Origin: Streptomyces poriferorum
GTDB taxonomy: Bacteria > Actinomycetota > Actinomycetes > Streptomycetales > Streptomycetaceae
Direction: 5' to 3'
Length of the DNA stretch: 57,775 nucleotides
Assembly (NCBI RefSeq): GCF_019399235.1
Contig: NZ_JAELVH010000007.1
Location: forward strand, 1-57,775
Part shown: piece after piece, positions 1 through 8,651 of the stretch
Layout of the letters: every line of letters begins with the position of its first letter
Position numbering within the stretch: position 1 is the stretch's first letter
The notes under the pieces: model-generated
What the model saw: the letters and a program-made list of their open reading frames with translations, nothing else
The model's database searches: none
Told to the model about the DNA's origin: nothing
Translations under genes and position numbers: made by a program

Positions 1-18
1 GATCGCCCCCGGGGGCGA

Positions 19-942
19 TCAGCCGGGTAGCGCTCTCCTCGGATCGGCCGGAGCCATGTCGCGGGCGACCTCGCGTGCCGTGCGTCCGAAGAGTTCGATC
101 GCCCGGCTGCCGCCGCCGGACCGCCACATCAGGTTGTACCCGAGAGGCTGGTCCCCCTCCAACGGAACGTACGAGATGCCGGGGCGGCCGTGGTACAGGG
201 TGACGTGCGCCCCGGCCAGCAGGGCCCCGTTGCCGGCCGCGACGAGCGTCAGCGCCTCCTGGAAGTTGGTGACGGACGGGCCCGGCGAGATCGCCCTGCC
301 GCTGGGGGTGCGCGTCGGCAGCCGATGCTCCTGCCAGTACTCCGGAATGTCTCCCTCGATGGTCAGGAGCGACACCTCGGCCAGGTCCTCCAGCGTCACC
401 GAGTCCCGCCCGGCGAGTCGATGCCCGGCGGCGACCGCCAGCACCCGCTCCTCGGCGAGGAGGGTCGGTCCGTGGGTCAAGTCGTCCTCGTGCAGCGGGA
501 AGTCCGCGAGCTGGAGGTCGAAGTCGCCCCTGCGCAGCATCCCGTATGGATCGGAGAAGGGCACTTCGCATACCTCGACGCTGAGTTCGGGATGGCTGGC
601 GCGCAGCTTCTCGGCGGTCTTCATCACCATCTCTCCGGCCAGCGGCGTCGAGAATCCGACGTGCAGGATTCCTTCGATGCCGCGTGCCGAGGCGACGGCC
701 CGGGCCAGGGCGCTCTCGATTCCGCGGTAGTGGGGTTCGAGATCGTCGAGGAAGCGGCCGCCGAGAGTGGTCAGCGCCACGCTGCGGCTCGTCCGTGTGA
801 ACAGCGGCGCTCCCACTCGGCGCTCCAGCTTCTGGATGAGCTGACTCACCCGGGCACGGGAGAGATGAAGCCGGGAGGCGGTCCGGCCGAAGTGCAGTTC
901 CTCGGCGAGGACGAGAAAGCATTCGAGCTCGTTCTGGTCCAT
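19..942 (-). CDS. LysR-family transcriptional regulator
   Basis: DNA-binding activator or repressor of the LysR type. An N-terminal winged helix-turn-helix (about residues 1-60, with LHFGRTASRLHLSRARVSQL) is followed by a type-2 periplasmic-binding-like effector domain (about 90-295). I start at the ATG giving MDQNELECF because GGAG lies six bases upstream; two in-frame ATGs further up (948 and 969) would add 2 or 9 residues. It is transcribed divergently from the MFS gene at 1086, so it probably controls that transporter and shares its promoter region. Ligand unknown. Confidence 0.88.
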   Translation of the reverse strand: MDQNELECFLVLAEELHFGRTASRLHLSRARVSQLIQKLERRVGAPLFTRTSRSVALTTLGGRFLDDLEPHYRGIESALARAVASARGIEGILHVGFSTPLAGEMVMKTAEKLRASHPELSVEVCEVPFSDPYGMLRRGDFDLQLADFPLHEDDLTHGPTLLAEERVLAVAAGHRLAGRDSVTLEDLAEVSLLTIEGDIPEYWQEHRLPTRTPSGRAISPGPSVTNFQEALTLVAAGNGALLAGAHVTLYHGRPGISYVPLEGDQPLGYNLMWRSGGGSRAIELFGRTAREVARDMAPADPRRALPG

Positions 943-1085
943 GCGCATCTCCGGGGTCGCGTCAACCATGGATCGGTAAGCCTGGCTGTACGAACGTTGC
1001 GATCATCGCTGTTGTTCCGCTCCGGGGTGCGGAGAAGGCTTGGGGTCATCACCAACACCCACCACTCCGGAAGGGGTTACTCGTC

Positions 1086-2516
1086 ATGAGTGCCTTGAGT
1101 ACGTCGAACGGGCTGGACGCGCGCAAGTGGGGCGTTCTGCTCGTGCTGTGCGGCGCGATCTTCCTTGAGGGCATCGATGTCGCCATGCTCAACGTGGCGC
1201 TGCCGGCGATCCGCGCCGACCTCGGACTCTCCACCGGTGAGCTGCAGTGGGTCATGAGCGCCTACGTCCTCGGTTACGGCGGCTTCATGCTGCTCGGCGG
1301 ACGGGCGGCCGACCTGTTCGGGCGCCGTCAGATGTTCATCCTCTGGCTCACCGTCTTCCTGCTCTTCTCCGGGCTCGGCGGATTCGCCACCGAAGGATGG
1401 ATGCTGATCGTCGCGCGATTCATCACGGGCGTCTCCGCGGCGTTCATGACCCCGGCGGGCCTTTCCATCATCACCACGGGCTTCGCCGAGGGCCCGGAGC
1501 GGAACAAGGCGCTGCTCCTCTACTCGGGCACCGCAGCGGGAGGGTTCACGATCGGGCTGGTCGCCGGAGGGCTGCTCACCGCCGTCGGCTGGCGGTGGGT
1601 CTTCTTCGCCCCGGTCGTCCTCTCCTTCCTCATCCTCGTCGCAGCCCTCGCCTACGTCCCCAAGTCGGAGCGTCCTGACAGAACCGGTCAGCGCGTCGAC
1701 GCCGCCGGTGCGGTCACCGTCACCCTCGCCCTCGTGCTGATCGTGCTGGGCGTCGAGCGTGCGGCTCACTCCGGAATCACCGCCAGTGCCGCAACCCTGA
1801 CGGCCGGGCTGGCCTTCCTCGTGACCTTCCTCGTCATCGAGCGGCGCTCCGCCGAGCCACTGGTGCGCCTGGGCATTCTCCGCAACGGCCCCCTGGTGCG
1901 GGCGAACCTCTCGGCGATGCTGTTCGCTGCCGGCTTCTTCGGCTTCCAGTTCCTCGTGGTGCTCTACCTCCAGGAGCTGCGCGACTGGTCGCCGCTGCAG
2001 ACGAGCTTCGCGATGCTGGTCATCGGCATCGACGCGATCCTGTCGCCGACCCTCACGCCACGGCTGGTCAACCGCTTCGGCAACGCCCCGGTGATCCTCG
2101 GGGGACTGCTGCTGGCCGTGCTCTCCTACGGGCTGTTCCTGCCGCTGGGCGCCGACTGGAGCTACGCGGCGATGTTCCCGGGCCTCGTCATCCTGGGCCT
2201 CGCCTTCTCCCTGGCGTACGGCCCGCTCACCATCGCGGCCACGGAAGGGATTGCCGAGGAGGAGCAAGGGCTTGCGGGCGGTCTGCTCTACACCGCCTTC
2301 CAGTTCGGTGCCGCGCTCGGACTCTCCGCGGTGACCGCGGTCAGCGTGGCCGCCACGCACGGGGAGTCACCCGCAGCCCTGCTGGACGGCTACCGGGCAG
2401 GACTGCTCGTGCCGTTCGCGGCCGCGGTGATCGCCACTGTCGTCAGCGCCTTCGGTCTGCGCTCCCGGCGGGACACCGTGCCGGAGCGCGCAGGCCTCAC
2501 CGTCTCCTCCCGCTGA
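1086..2516 (+). CDS. MFS drug transporter, 14-TM DHA2 (EmrB/QacA) type
   Basis: Inner-membrane proton-driven efflux pump of the EmrB/QacA group. The 476 residues hold about 14 hydrophobic segments. The loop 2-3 signature GGRAADLFGRR is at about residues 71-81, and the LNVALPAI segment typical of DHA2 pumps is in TM1. The ATG follows a GGAAGGGG stretch 10-13 bases upstream. The divergent LysR gene is the likely regulator; the flavin-reductase-like gene follows after 41 bases and may be co-transcribed. Substrate cannot be told from sequence. Confidence 0.9.
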   Translation: MSALSTSNGLDARKWGVLLVLCGAIFLEGIDVAMLNVALPAIRADLGLSTGELQWVMSAYVLGYGGFMLLGGRAADLFGRRQMFILWLTVFLLFSGLGGFATEGWMLIVARFITGVSAAFMTPAGLSIITTGFAEGPERNKALLLYSGTAAGGFTIGLVAGGLLTAVGWRWVFFAPVVLSFLILVAALAYVPKSERPDRTGQRVDAAGAVTVTLALVLIVLGVERAAHSGITASAATLTAGLAFLVTFLVIERRSAEPLVRLGILRNGPLVRANLSAMLFAAGFFGFQFLVVLYLQELRDWSPLQTSFAMLVIGIDAILSPTLTPRLVNRFGNAPVILGGLLLAVLSYGLFLPLGADWSYAAMFPGLVILGLAFSLAYGPLTIAATEGIAEEEQGLAGGLLYTAFQFGAALGLSAVTAVSVAATHGESPAALLDGYRAGLLVPFAAAVIATVVSAFGLRSRRDTVPERAGLTVSSR

Positions 2517-2557
2517 GCCTCTTCTCCTGTGCCGGCCCCGAAAGGACGACCAGACCC

Positions 2558-3109
2558 ATGACCGACAGCGCCAGTGCGTTCTCCGAGATCCAGGCCTCCT
2601 TCCTCGACTACGTCCGCGACATCAAGTACGCGACCATGGTCACCGTCGACCGTCGGCACCGCCCGCGCGCACGTGTGCTGCTGCCCGTCTGGGAGATCGT
2701 CGAAGGCGAACCGGTCGGCTGGCTCGCCGCGTACAGGACCCCGGTGAAGAGCGCTCATCTCGCGGACAACCCCCACACGACGTACGCGTACTGGAATCCA
2801 CGGCAGAACGCGGTCTTCGTCGACAGCGTCACCACCTGGGCGGACGACGAGAGGTCGAAGCTGCATGCGTGGGAGCTGTACAGACGTGGAGGCCCGCCGG
2901 GCGTGGGCTACGACCCGGTTCATTACTGGAGAGGCGGCCCCGGCGACCCGGAGTACCACGTGCTGCGGATCGACCCATGGCGTATCCAGCTCGTCCGCGG
3001 CTCCGATCTGCGCAGCACGCTGTGGCGCAAGCAGGAACCGGCCCGGGCGGTCACCTCGTCCACCGCGGACCGGCAGGTCGGAGGCGGATATGCGGAGGCC
3101 GGCAAATGA
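2558..3109 (+). CDS. pyridoxamine 5'-phosphate oxidase-like (FMN split-barrel) protein
   Basis: A 183-residue FMN-binding split-barrel protein of the PNPOx-like group, probably a flavin- or F420-linked oxidoreductase in the cytoplasm. The N-terminal half has the family's pattern (YATMVTVDRRHRPRARVLLPVW, then TPVKSAHLADNPHTTYAYW). A GAAAGGA ribosome site precedes the ATG. It sits between the MFS pump and a serine hydrolase with short gaps, which suggests a detoxification operon. True vitamin B6 biosynthesis is unlikely, because such small paralogues are common in actinobacteria with other roles. Confidence 0.8.
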   Translation: MTDSASAFSEIQASFLDYVRDIKYATMVTVDRRHRPRARVLLPVWEIVEGEPVGWLAAYRTPVKSAHLADNPHTTYAYWNPRQNAVFVDSVTTWADDERSKLHAWELYRRGGPPGVGYDPVHYWRGGPGDPEYHVLRIDPWRIQLVRGSDLRSTLWRKQEPARAVTSSTADRQVGGGYAEAGK

Positions 3110-3141
3110 AGTCGCCACGGGGCCTCCGCGGAAGGTAGTTG

Positions 3142-4530
3142 TTGACGATGACCTCCCCTGCTGAACAGCTGCTCCCGAGTACGCGGCGCGCGCTGCTGCA
3201 CCGCATTGCCATCGCCCAGGCCGAGGGCCGTTCCCCTTCACTGGCCGCCGCCGTGCAGCGGAGCGGCCAGGCCGTCTGGAACGGCTCCCGTACCTGTGTC
3301 GACGGCCATGCCCCGGATTCCGATACGCAGTTCAGGATCGGCTCCCTGACCAAGACGTTCACTGCGGTGCTGGTCCTGCGGCTGCGTGACGAGGGTCTGC
3401 TGGATCTCGGCGATCCGCTGGAGAAGTACCTGCCCGGCACGGGAGCGGGGGACGCGACCATCCACCAGCTGCTGGGCCACAGCGCCGGGCTGGCTGCCGA
3501 GTCGCCCGCGCCTTGGTGGGAACGGACTCCCGGCAGCCTGCGCCCCGGTCTTGCGGACGTGCTCGGCGAGCAGGGCAGGATGCATGCGCCCGGGCGCCGG
3601 CATCACTACTCCAACCCGGGCTACACCCTGCTCGGGTCACTGATCGAAGCGGTGCGCGGAACGTCATGGGCCGAGGTGCTGCGCACCGAGATCCTGGAGC
3701 CGCTGGGCATGCACCGTACGAGCCCGCAGGCACAGGCCCCGCACGCAGGCGGCTGGGCCGTGCACCCGTGGGCGGACGTCATGCTGCCCGAACCGGCCGA
3801 GGACCTCGGGCTGATGGCGCCGGCCGGGCAGCTCTGGTCCACCACTGCGGACCTTCTCCGGTTCGCCGTGTTCCTTGCCGAGGGGGACGACAGGGTGCTC
3901 GCGGCCGCGTCCGTGGCAGAGATGAGGGCGCCGGCCGCGCCGACCGAGCCGGGGGACTGGGACGGGCACTACGGCCTGGGCCTTCAGGTGGTCCGGAGGA
4001 GGGGCCGCACGCTCATCGGGCACACGGGGTCGCTGCCGGGCTTCGTGGCAGCGCTCTGGATCAGCATCGAGGACGATGTGGCAGCTGTCGCGTTCGCCAA
4101 TGCCACGTCCGGGGTACCGGTGGGCGAGGTGGCTGCCGAACTCGTGGGCATCGTCGCCGAGGCGGAGCCTCGTATCCCGGATCCGTGGCGCCCGCTGCCC
4201 GAGGTGGACGACGAGCTTCTGGCGCTGACCGGTCCTTGGTACTGGGGTACGCGTACGAACATTCTGCGGCTGACCCCCGACCGCGGGTTCGAGCTGCAGC
4301 CCCTGAACGGCCAGGGCCGAGGTGCCCGTTTCACTGCGCGCCGGGACGGTACCTGGATCGGGCTGGACGGCTACTACGCGGGGGAGATCCTTCGGGTCGT
4401 ACGGAATGACGACGGCAGCGTGAACCATCTGGATCTCGGGTCGTTCGTCCTCACCCGTGAGCCGTACGATCCCGCAGCGGCAGTTCCGGGTGGTGTGGAC
4501 GAGGACGGGTGGCGTGGCCTGGGGAGTTGA
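3142..4530 (+). CDS. serine hydrolase, beta-lactamase (class C/esterase) family
   Basis: Penicillin-binding-protein-like serine hydrolase. The nucleophile motif SLTK is near residue 68, YSN follows at HHYSNPGYTLLG, and the third motif is HTG in IGHTGSLPG, as in class C beta-lactamase/EstB-type esterases and D-aminopeptidases. No signal peptide is evident, so it is probably cytoplasmic. The start is ambiguous: TTG at 3142 sits six bases after GAAGG, while an ATG at 3148 gives a protein two codons shorter. A C-terminal domain (about 350-460) follows the catalytic core. Its last 17 bases, including the stop, are repeated downstream. Confidence 0.85.
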   Translation: MTMTSPAEQLLPSTRRALLHRIAIAQAEGRSPSLAAAVQRSGQAVWNGSRTCVDGHAPDSDTQFRIGSLTKTFTAVLVLRLRDEGLLDLGDPLEKYLPGTGAGDATIHQLLGHSAGLAAESPAPWWERTPGSLRPGLADVLGEQGRMHAPGRRHHYSNPGYTLLGSLIEAVRGTSWAEVLRTEILEPLGMHRTSPQAQAPHAGGWAVHPWADVMLPEPAEDLGLMAPAGQLWSTTADLLRFAVFLAEGDDRVLAAASVAEMRAPAAPTEPGDWDGHYGLGLQVVRRRGRTLIGHTGSLPGFVAALWISIEDDVAAVAFANATSGVPVGEVAAELVGIVAEAEPRIPDPWRPLPEVDDELLALTGPWYWGTRTNILRLTPDRGFELQPLNGQGRGARFTARRDGTWIGLDGYYAGEILRVVRNDDGSVNHLDLGSFVLTREPYDPAAAVPGGVDEDGWRGLGS

Positions 4531-4570
4531 GCGGCCTGAGGAGTTGGCCGGCCTGAGGAGTCGGCCGGCC
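4516..4570 (+). repeat. 17-bp tandem repeat spanning the stop codon of the serine hydrolase
   Basis: Three copies of a 17-bp unit (GGCCTGRGGAGTYGRSC-like) at 4516-4532, 4533-4549 and 4550-4566, then a partial fourth. The first copy contains the end of the hydrolase gene and its TGA; the others lie between it and a parS site. Confidence 0.85.
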
Positions 4571-4571
4571 C

Positions 4572-4585
4572 GTTTCACGTGAAAC
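4572..4585. other. parS centromere site (perfect GTTTCACGTGAAAC)
   Basis: Exact 14-bp palindrome GTTTCACGTGAAAC, the ParB-binding consensus of Streptomyces chromosomes, whose parS sites cluster around oriC. It lies in the 70-bp gap between the convergent serine hydrolase and HTH_42 genes. Two more perfect copies occur at 10768 and 29489. Confidence 0.93.
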
Positions 4586-4600
4586 GGCGTGTGGGGCCGG

Positions 4601-5764
4601 TCAGCCCGTCAACTCCCTTTCCAGCGGCGTGCGGAAGCGCGGCGTGATCCGGACCTCGCCGACCCAGTGCGCCAACCGGGATGCCTCCGCCTCGATCGCG
4701 GTGGAGGCATCCCGGCCGACGTCGGTGAGCAGCCGCCAGACCGGCTCGCCGTCGGCGCGCAGAGCCCATCCGCCCACGATCAGGCCGTTCCACCACACGG
4801 TGGGGCCGATGTTGCCGGAGCGGTCGAAGAGGGCCGCCCGGTGTCCGGCCGGGAGGTGGAATCCGCGATCGGCCCATCCCATAGCGCTCGGGTCGAGCGC
4901 CGGCAGCAGGGCGGCCCAGGGCTCGGGCGCCGGCTCGGATCCCTGGTCCTGGGGTGCGACCCAGGCCGTGGCGCCGTTGTCGAGCTCTACCTCTTCCGCC
5001 CCCGCACCGGCCAGCGCCCTGCGGACCTGGCCGAGCCCCCAGCCCGTCCACCACTTGAGGTCTCCCTCCGCCGCGGGGCCGTACGAACGGAGCCAGCGCA
5101 GGGCCAACTCCGTCTGCGCCCGGGCGGTGTCGAGTCCGGCACGTGGTTCGGAAGCCGTCCAGCGGAACTGGCTGGAGGTCCAGGACCCTCGCGGCCGGTC
5201 CCGCCGGATCCGTCCTTCGGCGGCCAGCACACGGATGACCCGTGAGGCCACGCCCTGCACCGTCTCCTGCTTCTTCCCGGGAAAGACCGTGATCCTGGTG
5301 CGCAGAGCGGGTACGGCGGCGGAGAGGTCGCTGCCGGTGGCTGAGCCCCGGGCGGTGAGGGCCGCGAGGACGGACTCCTCGGTGGCGGCCAGCCATTGCT
5401 CGTCCAGACCGTTGCCGTCCTCCGCCAGGTGTTTCAGGAGGGTCCGGCGTTCCTTGGCGGCTACAGCGCGCGCATTCGACGCCTCGACCAGAGGGGCCGT
5501 CTCCTCCGATACGACGAAGAGGGTGTTGCGCATCGAGAGCAGCCGGACCAGCGAGACGTCCTGGTAGAGCTGCTTCTCCACGGCGGCGACCTCAGGCGCC
5601 CTCAGCCGGGCACACGCGGACAGGAACACGGTGGCTGCGTCGGTGGCGTGCAGGGCGACGAGCGCGTCAGCCACGGCGACGGGGGACTCCGGCCGCATCG
5701 ATGGGGCCAGGAGATGGCGTCGACCGATTCTGACGCGGCGCTGCTCGTCGCTGATGCGGTGCAC
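4601..5764 (-). CDS. winged-helix protein of the HTH_42 (AlkZ-like) superfamily
   Basis: A 387-residue tandem winged-helix protein of the HTH_42 superfamily, which includes the DNA glycosylases AlkZ and YcaQ. The GTG start (VHRISDEQ) is preceded by AAGGGAG six bases upstream; the longer open frame is not needed. The region that holds the catalytic Q-x-Q or Q-x-D in known glycosylases appears here as ALHATDAATVFLSA, so the usual catalytic pair is not evident and DNA repair activity is uncertain. It lies just downstream of a GNAT gene on the same strand, 28 bases apart, so the two may form an operon. Confidence 0.78.
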   Translation of the reverse strand: MHRISDEQRRVRIGRRHLLAPSMRPESPVAVADALVALHATDAATVFLSACARLRAPEVAAVEKQLYQDVSLVRLLSMRNTLFVVSEETAPLVEASNARAVAAKERRTLLKHLAEDGNGLDEQWLAATEESVLAALTARGSATGSDLSAAVPALRTRITVFPGKKQETVQGVASRVIRVLAAEGRIRRDRPRGSWTSSQFRWTASEPRAGLDTARAQTELALRWLRSYGPAAEGDLKWWTGWGLGQVRRALAGAGAEEVELDNGATAWVAPQDQGSEPAPEPWAALLPALDPSAMGWADRGFHLPAGHRAALFDRSGNIGPTVWWNGLIVGGWALRADGEPVWRLLTDVGRDASTAIEAEASRLAHWVGEVRITPRFRTPLERELTG

Positions 5765-5792
5765 AGTCGCTCCCTTGGATGCCGGGCTGCGG

Positions 5793-6245
5793 TCAGAGGG
5801 TGAGCTTGAAGCCCACATGGCTCGCCACGAAGCCGAGCCGTTCGTAGAAGCGATGCGCGTCGGCCCGGGTGGCATCGGATGTCAGCTGAACCAACTGGCA
5901 TTCCTGGCGCCGTGATTCATCCACGGCCCACTGGATCAGCTGCGTGCCGAGGCCGCTGCCACGCTCGTCCCCGTGGACCCGGACACCCTCGATCACCGAC
6001 CGGGTGGAGCCGCGCCTGGAGAGACCGGGGATCACGGTCAGCTGGAGCGTTCCGACGACGCGGTCCGCCCGTACGGCGACCATCACATGCTGGTGGGGAT
6101 CGTCGGCCAGCCGCCGGAAAGCCGCGAGATACGGAGTGAGGTCGTCCGGCGACTCACGCCCGGCGCCCAGCGGATCGTCGGCGAGCATGGCCACGATCTC
6201 GGCGAGATCGCTGACGGCCGCGGGGCGGATTTCCAGATCGCTCAT
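5793..6245 (-). CDS. GNAT-family N-acetyltransferase
   Basis: A 150-residue acetyl-CoA-dependent N-acetyltransferase. The acetyl-CoA pyrophosphate loop is seen in DERGSGLGTQLIQWAV (R/Q-x-x-G-x-G/A pattern, about residues 92-107), and the C-terminal YERLGF motif (about 132-137) is typical of GNATs. Length is normal. It precedes the HTH_42 gene on the same strand. Acceptor substrate unknown. Confidence 0.9.
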   Translation of the reverse strand: MSDLEIRPAAVSDLAEIVAMLADDPLGAGRESPDDLTPYLAAFRRLADDPHQHVMVAVRADRVVGTLQLTVIPGLSRRGSTRSVIEGVRVHGDERGSGLGTQLIQWAVDESRRQECQLVQLTSDATRADAHRFYERLGFVASHVGFKLTL

Positions 6246-6285
6246 GATCGGCAGCCTACGCCGCGCCCCGGACCGGGCGGGTCCT

Positions 6286-6744
6286 TTATACGGGGACCTT
6301 CAGCTCCTCGACCGCACGGACGAGCGGGGCCAGTTCGGGGTTCTCGGCAGCCTCGTCCAGGGCGGCCCGCAGAGCGGTGTCGTTGGTCGGCCGGGCCTCG
6401 GAGAGAAGCGAGAGACCGGCTTCGGTGACATCGGTGTAAATGCCCCTCCGGTCGGTGTCGCAGAGGTACCGGGTCAGCAGGCCCCGGTCTTCGAGGCGGG
6501 TGACCAGGCGGGTGGTCGCGCTCTGGCTGAGCACGACGGCGTCGGCCACCTGCTTCATCTGAAGGTGTCCGCCGGGCCCGCTGTGCTGTCGGCTCAGGAC
6601 GTCCAGCAGGGAGTACTCCCTGACGCTGAGGCCGTGCCCGGCCTGGAGAGCCCGCTCGATACGGGCTTCGATCTGCCCGTGGAGCAGGGAGAGCGCGCAC
6701 CATCCCTGGGAGAGGGCGGTCAGTGCCGGGTCCGTCGCTGTCAT
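6286..6744 (-). CDS. MarR-family transcriptional regulator
   Basis: Dimeric winged-helix repressor of the MarR type. The recognition region HLQMKQVADAVVLSQSATTRLVTRLEDRGLLTR and the beta-wing arginine-rich segment CDTDRRG are typical. The ATG giving MTATDPALTALSQG follows GGAGGAG, so the 181-residue open frame is over-long and the protein is 152 residues. It is divergent from the MFS gene at 6885, and two direct repeats in the 140-bp gap are candidate operators. Confidence 0.9.
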   Translation of the reverse strand: MTATDPALTALSQGWCALSLLHGQIEARIERALQAGHGLSVREYSLLDVLSRQHSGPGGHLQMKQVADAVVLSQSATTRLVTRLEDRGLLTRYLCDTDRRGIYTDVTEAGLSLLSEARPTNDTALRAALDEAAENPELAPLVRAVEELKVPV

Positions 6745-6801
6745 GGGTCTCTCCTCCGTGCCGGAGCTGCTTGCGTCCAGGATAGGCGACGAACGCAATA
6801 G

Positions 6802-6834
6802 CCCGCGCTTGCAATTAACCCGCGCCTGCAATTA
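6802..6834. promoter_or_regulatory. candidate MarR operator: two direct repeats CCCGCGCYTGCAATTA
   Basis: CCCGCGCTTGCAATTA (6802-6817) and CCCGCGCCTGCAATTA (6819-6834) are identical except for one base and recur every 17 bp. They lie in the divergent MarR-MFS gap. The TTGCAATTA core resembles half-sites bound by MarR proteins. Binding is inferred. Confidence 0.6.
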
Positions 6835-6884
6835 TTGTGGTCGCTTGTAAGGCGCAGACGCAATCTCCAGGGAAGGTGAAACCC

Positions 6885-8096
6885 ATGCCGCTCGCGCTCC
6901 TCGCCCTCGCCATCGGGGCATTCGGCATCGGAACGACCGAGTTCGTGATCATGGGGCTGCTGCCCGAGGTGGCTGCGGACTTCCAGGTCTCGATTCCGAC
7001 CGCAGGCTTCCTCGTCACCGGGTACGCGCTCGGTGTCGTCATCGGGGCCCCGCTGATGACCCTCCTCGGCACCAGGGTCAGCCGCAAGCGCATGCTGATG
7101 ATCCTGATGGCCCTGTTCGTCATCGGCAACGTGGTCTCCGCGACCGCTCCCGTCTTCGGAGTGATGCTCGCGGGCCGGGTGGTCGCCTCGCTCGCCCACG
7201 GTGCCTTCTTCGGCATCGGGTCGGTGGTGGCAGCCGATCTGGTCGCCCCGCACAAGAAGGCCGGCGCGATCGCCATGATGTTCACGGGCCTCACCGTCGC
7301 GAACGTCGTCGGTGTGCCGCTCGGCACCTACATCGGCCAGAGCGTCGGCTGGCGGAGCACGTTCTTCGTCGTCGCGGCGCTCGGTGTCATCGGTCTGCTC
7401 GGTGTGGCCAGGCTCGTTCCCGACCAGCCCCGCGCCGAAGGCATCCGGCTCCGCCACGAGCTCGCCGCGTTCCGCAACGTACAGGTGCTGCTCGCCATGG
7501 CGATGACCGTGCTGGGCTTCGGCGGTGTCTTCGCCGCGATCACCTACATCACACCGATGATGACCGAGATCGCCGGCTACTCGGCCTCGTCCGTCACCTG
7601 GCTGCTGGTTCTCTTCGGCCTCGGAATGGTCGGAGGCAATCTGCTCGGCGGCAAGTTCGCCGACCGCCGTCTGATGCCCCTGCTGTACGTGTCGCTGGGC
7701 GGCCTCGCCGTCGTCCTGTCGCTGTTCACGCTCACCGCCCACAACAAGATCGCGGCGGCCGTCACCATCTTCCTCATCGGCGGCCTGGGCTTCGCGACCG
7801 TCCCCCCGCTGCAGAAGCGGGTGCTCGACCAGGCGGCCGGGGCCCCGACGCTCGCCTCTGCGGTGAACATCGGCGCCTTCAACCTCGGCAACGCCCTGTC
7901 CGCGTGGCTCGGCGGCATGGTCATCGCCGCCGGTCTCGGCTACACCGCGCCCAACTGGGTCGGCGCGGCGCTCGCCGCCTCCGCGCTGGTGCTCGCCGTC
8001 GTCTCCAGCACTCTGGAGCGCCGCACGACCGCCCGCAGCCGTCTCGTCGCCGCGCACGTTCCGGAGCCGGCCGCCGTACCCGCGGTCCGGCACTGA
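6885..8096 (+). CDS. MFS transporter, 12-TM DHA1 (AraJ/CmlR-like)
   Basis: Inner-membrane efflux permease of about 403 residues with 12 hydrophobic segments. The start MPLALLALAIGAFGIGTTEFVIMG is the conserved N-terminus of AraJ/chloramphenicol-exporter-like DHA1 pumps, and the ATG is eight bases after GGAAGG; earlier in-frame starts lie within the operator region. The divergent MarR gene is its probable repressor. The GlcG/HbpS-like gene follows 58 bases downstream and is likely co-transcribed. Confidence 0.9.
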   Translation: MPLALLALAIGAFGIGTTEFVIMGLLPEVAADFQVSIPTAGFLVTGYALGVVIGAPLMTLLGTRVSRKRMLMILMALFVIGNVVSATAPVFGVMLAGRVVASLAHGAFFGIGSVVAADLVAPHKKAGAIAMMFTGLTVANVVGVPLGTYIGQSVGWRSTFFVVAALGVIGLLGVARLVPDQPRAEGIRLRHELAAFRNVQVLLAMAMTVLGFGGVFAAITYITPMMTEIAGYSASSVTWLLVLFGLGMVGGNLLGGKFADRRLMPLLYVSLGGLAVVLSLFTLTAHNKIAAAVTIFLIGGLGFATVPPLQKRVLDQAAGAPTLASAVNIGAFNLGNALSAWLGGMVIAAGLGYTAPNWVGAALAASALVLAVVSSTLERRTTARSRLVAAHVPEPAAVPAVRH

Positions 8097-8154
8097 ACAC
8101 CCCTGATCCCCCCCCACACGCATTCCACCGCACCACATCAAGGAGCCACCCCCC

Positions 8155-8580
8155 ATGAGCACCCTCTCAGCCGCTGTAGCCCCGCTGACCACGCAGGACG
8201 CGGAGGCGCTGATCGAAGCGGCCCGTTCCGCCGCAGAGACCGCAGGCGTCGCGGCAGCCGTCACGGTCCTCGATGCGGGCGGTCACCTGCTGGCCTTCCG
8301 CCGCGACGACCGGGCCGTCCTCATCGCCGGCGAAACCAGCACCCGCAAGGCGTACACGGCGCTGCAGCTCAACACCCCCACAGCGGACCTCGTCGACGCG
8401 GTGCAGCCGGGTGGCCTCTTCCACACCCTGCCGACCGCGCTGGACCGGCCGTTGCTCTTCATCGCCGGGGGAGTACCGGTCCACCGCGACGGCCGGCTGA
8501 TCGGTGCGATCGGGGTCGGTGGCGGTGTTCCCGAGCAGGACCACGGGTTCGCGACCACCGCCGTCGCCGGCCTCGTCTGA
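8155..8580 (+). CDS. GlcG/HbpS-family heme-binding-like protein
   Basis: A 141-residue member of the GlcG/HbpS (DUF336) family. Typical blocks are AVTVLDAGGHLLAFRRDD (about residues 38-55), STRKAYTAL and a glycine-rich end GAIGVGGGVPEQDHGFA. HbpS itself is a secreted heme sensor, but no signal peptide is seen here, so this copy is probably cytoplasmic. It follows the DHA1 pump after 58 bases and is preceded by AAGGAG, suggesting one transcript under MarR control. Ligand unproven. Confidence 0.83.
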   Translation: MSTLSAAVAPLTTQDAEALIEAARSAAETAGVAAAVTVLDAGGHLLAFRRDDRAVLIAGETSTRKAYTALQLNTPTADLVDAVQPGGLFHTLPTALDRPLLFIAGGVPVHRDGRLIGAIGVGGGVPEQDHGFATTAVAGLV

Positions 8581-8651
8581 GGTCGCCTCTGCCCCGTGCA
8601 CACAGCCTATTCACTGGTGTCAGCTTCCCCTGGGCCGGACAATCCTCGTCC

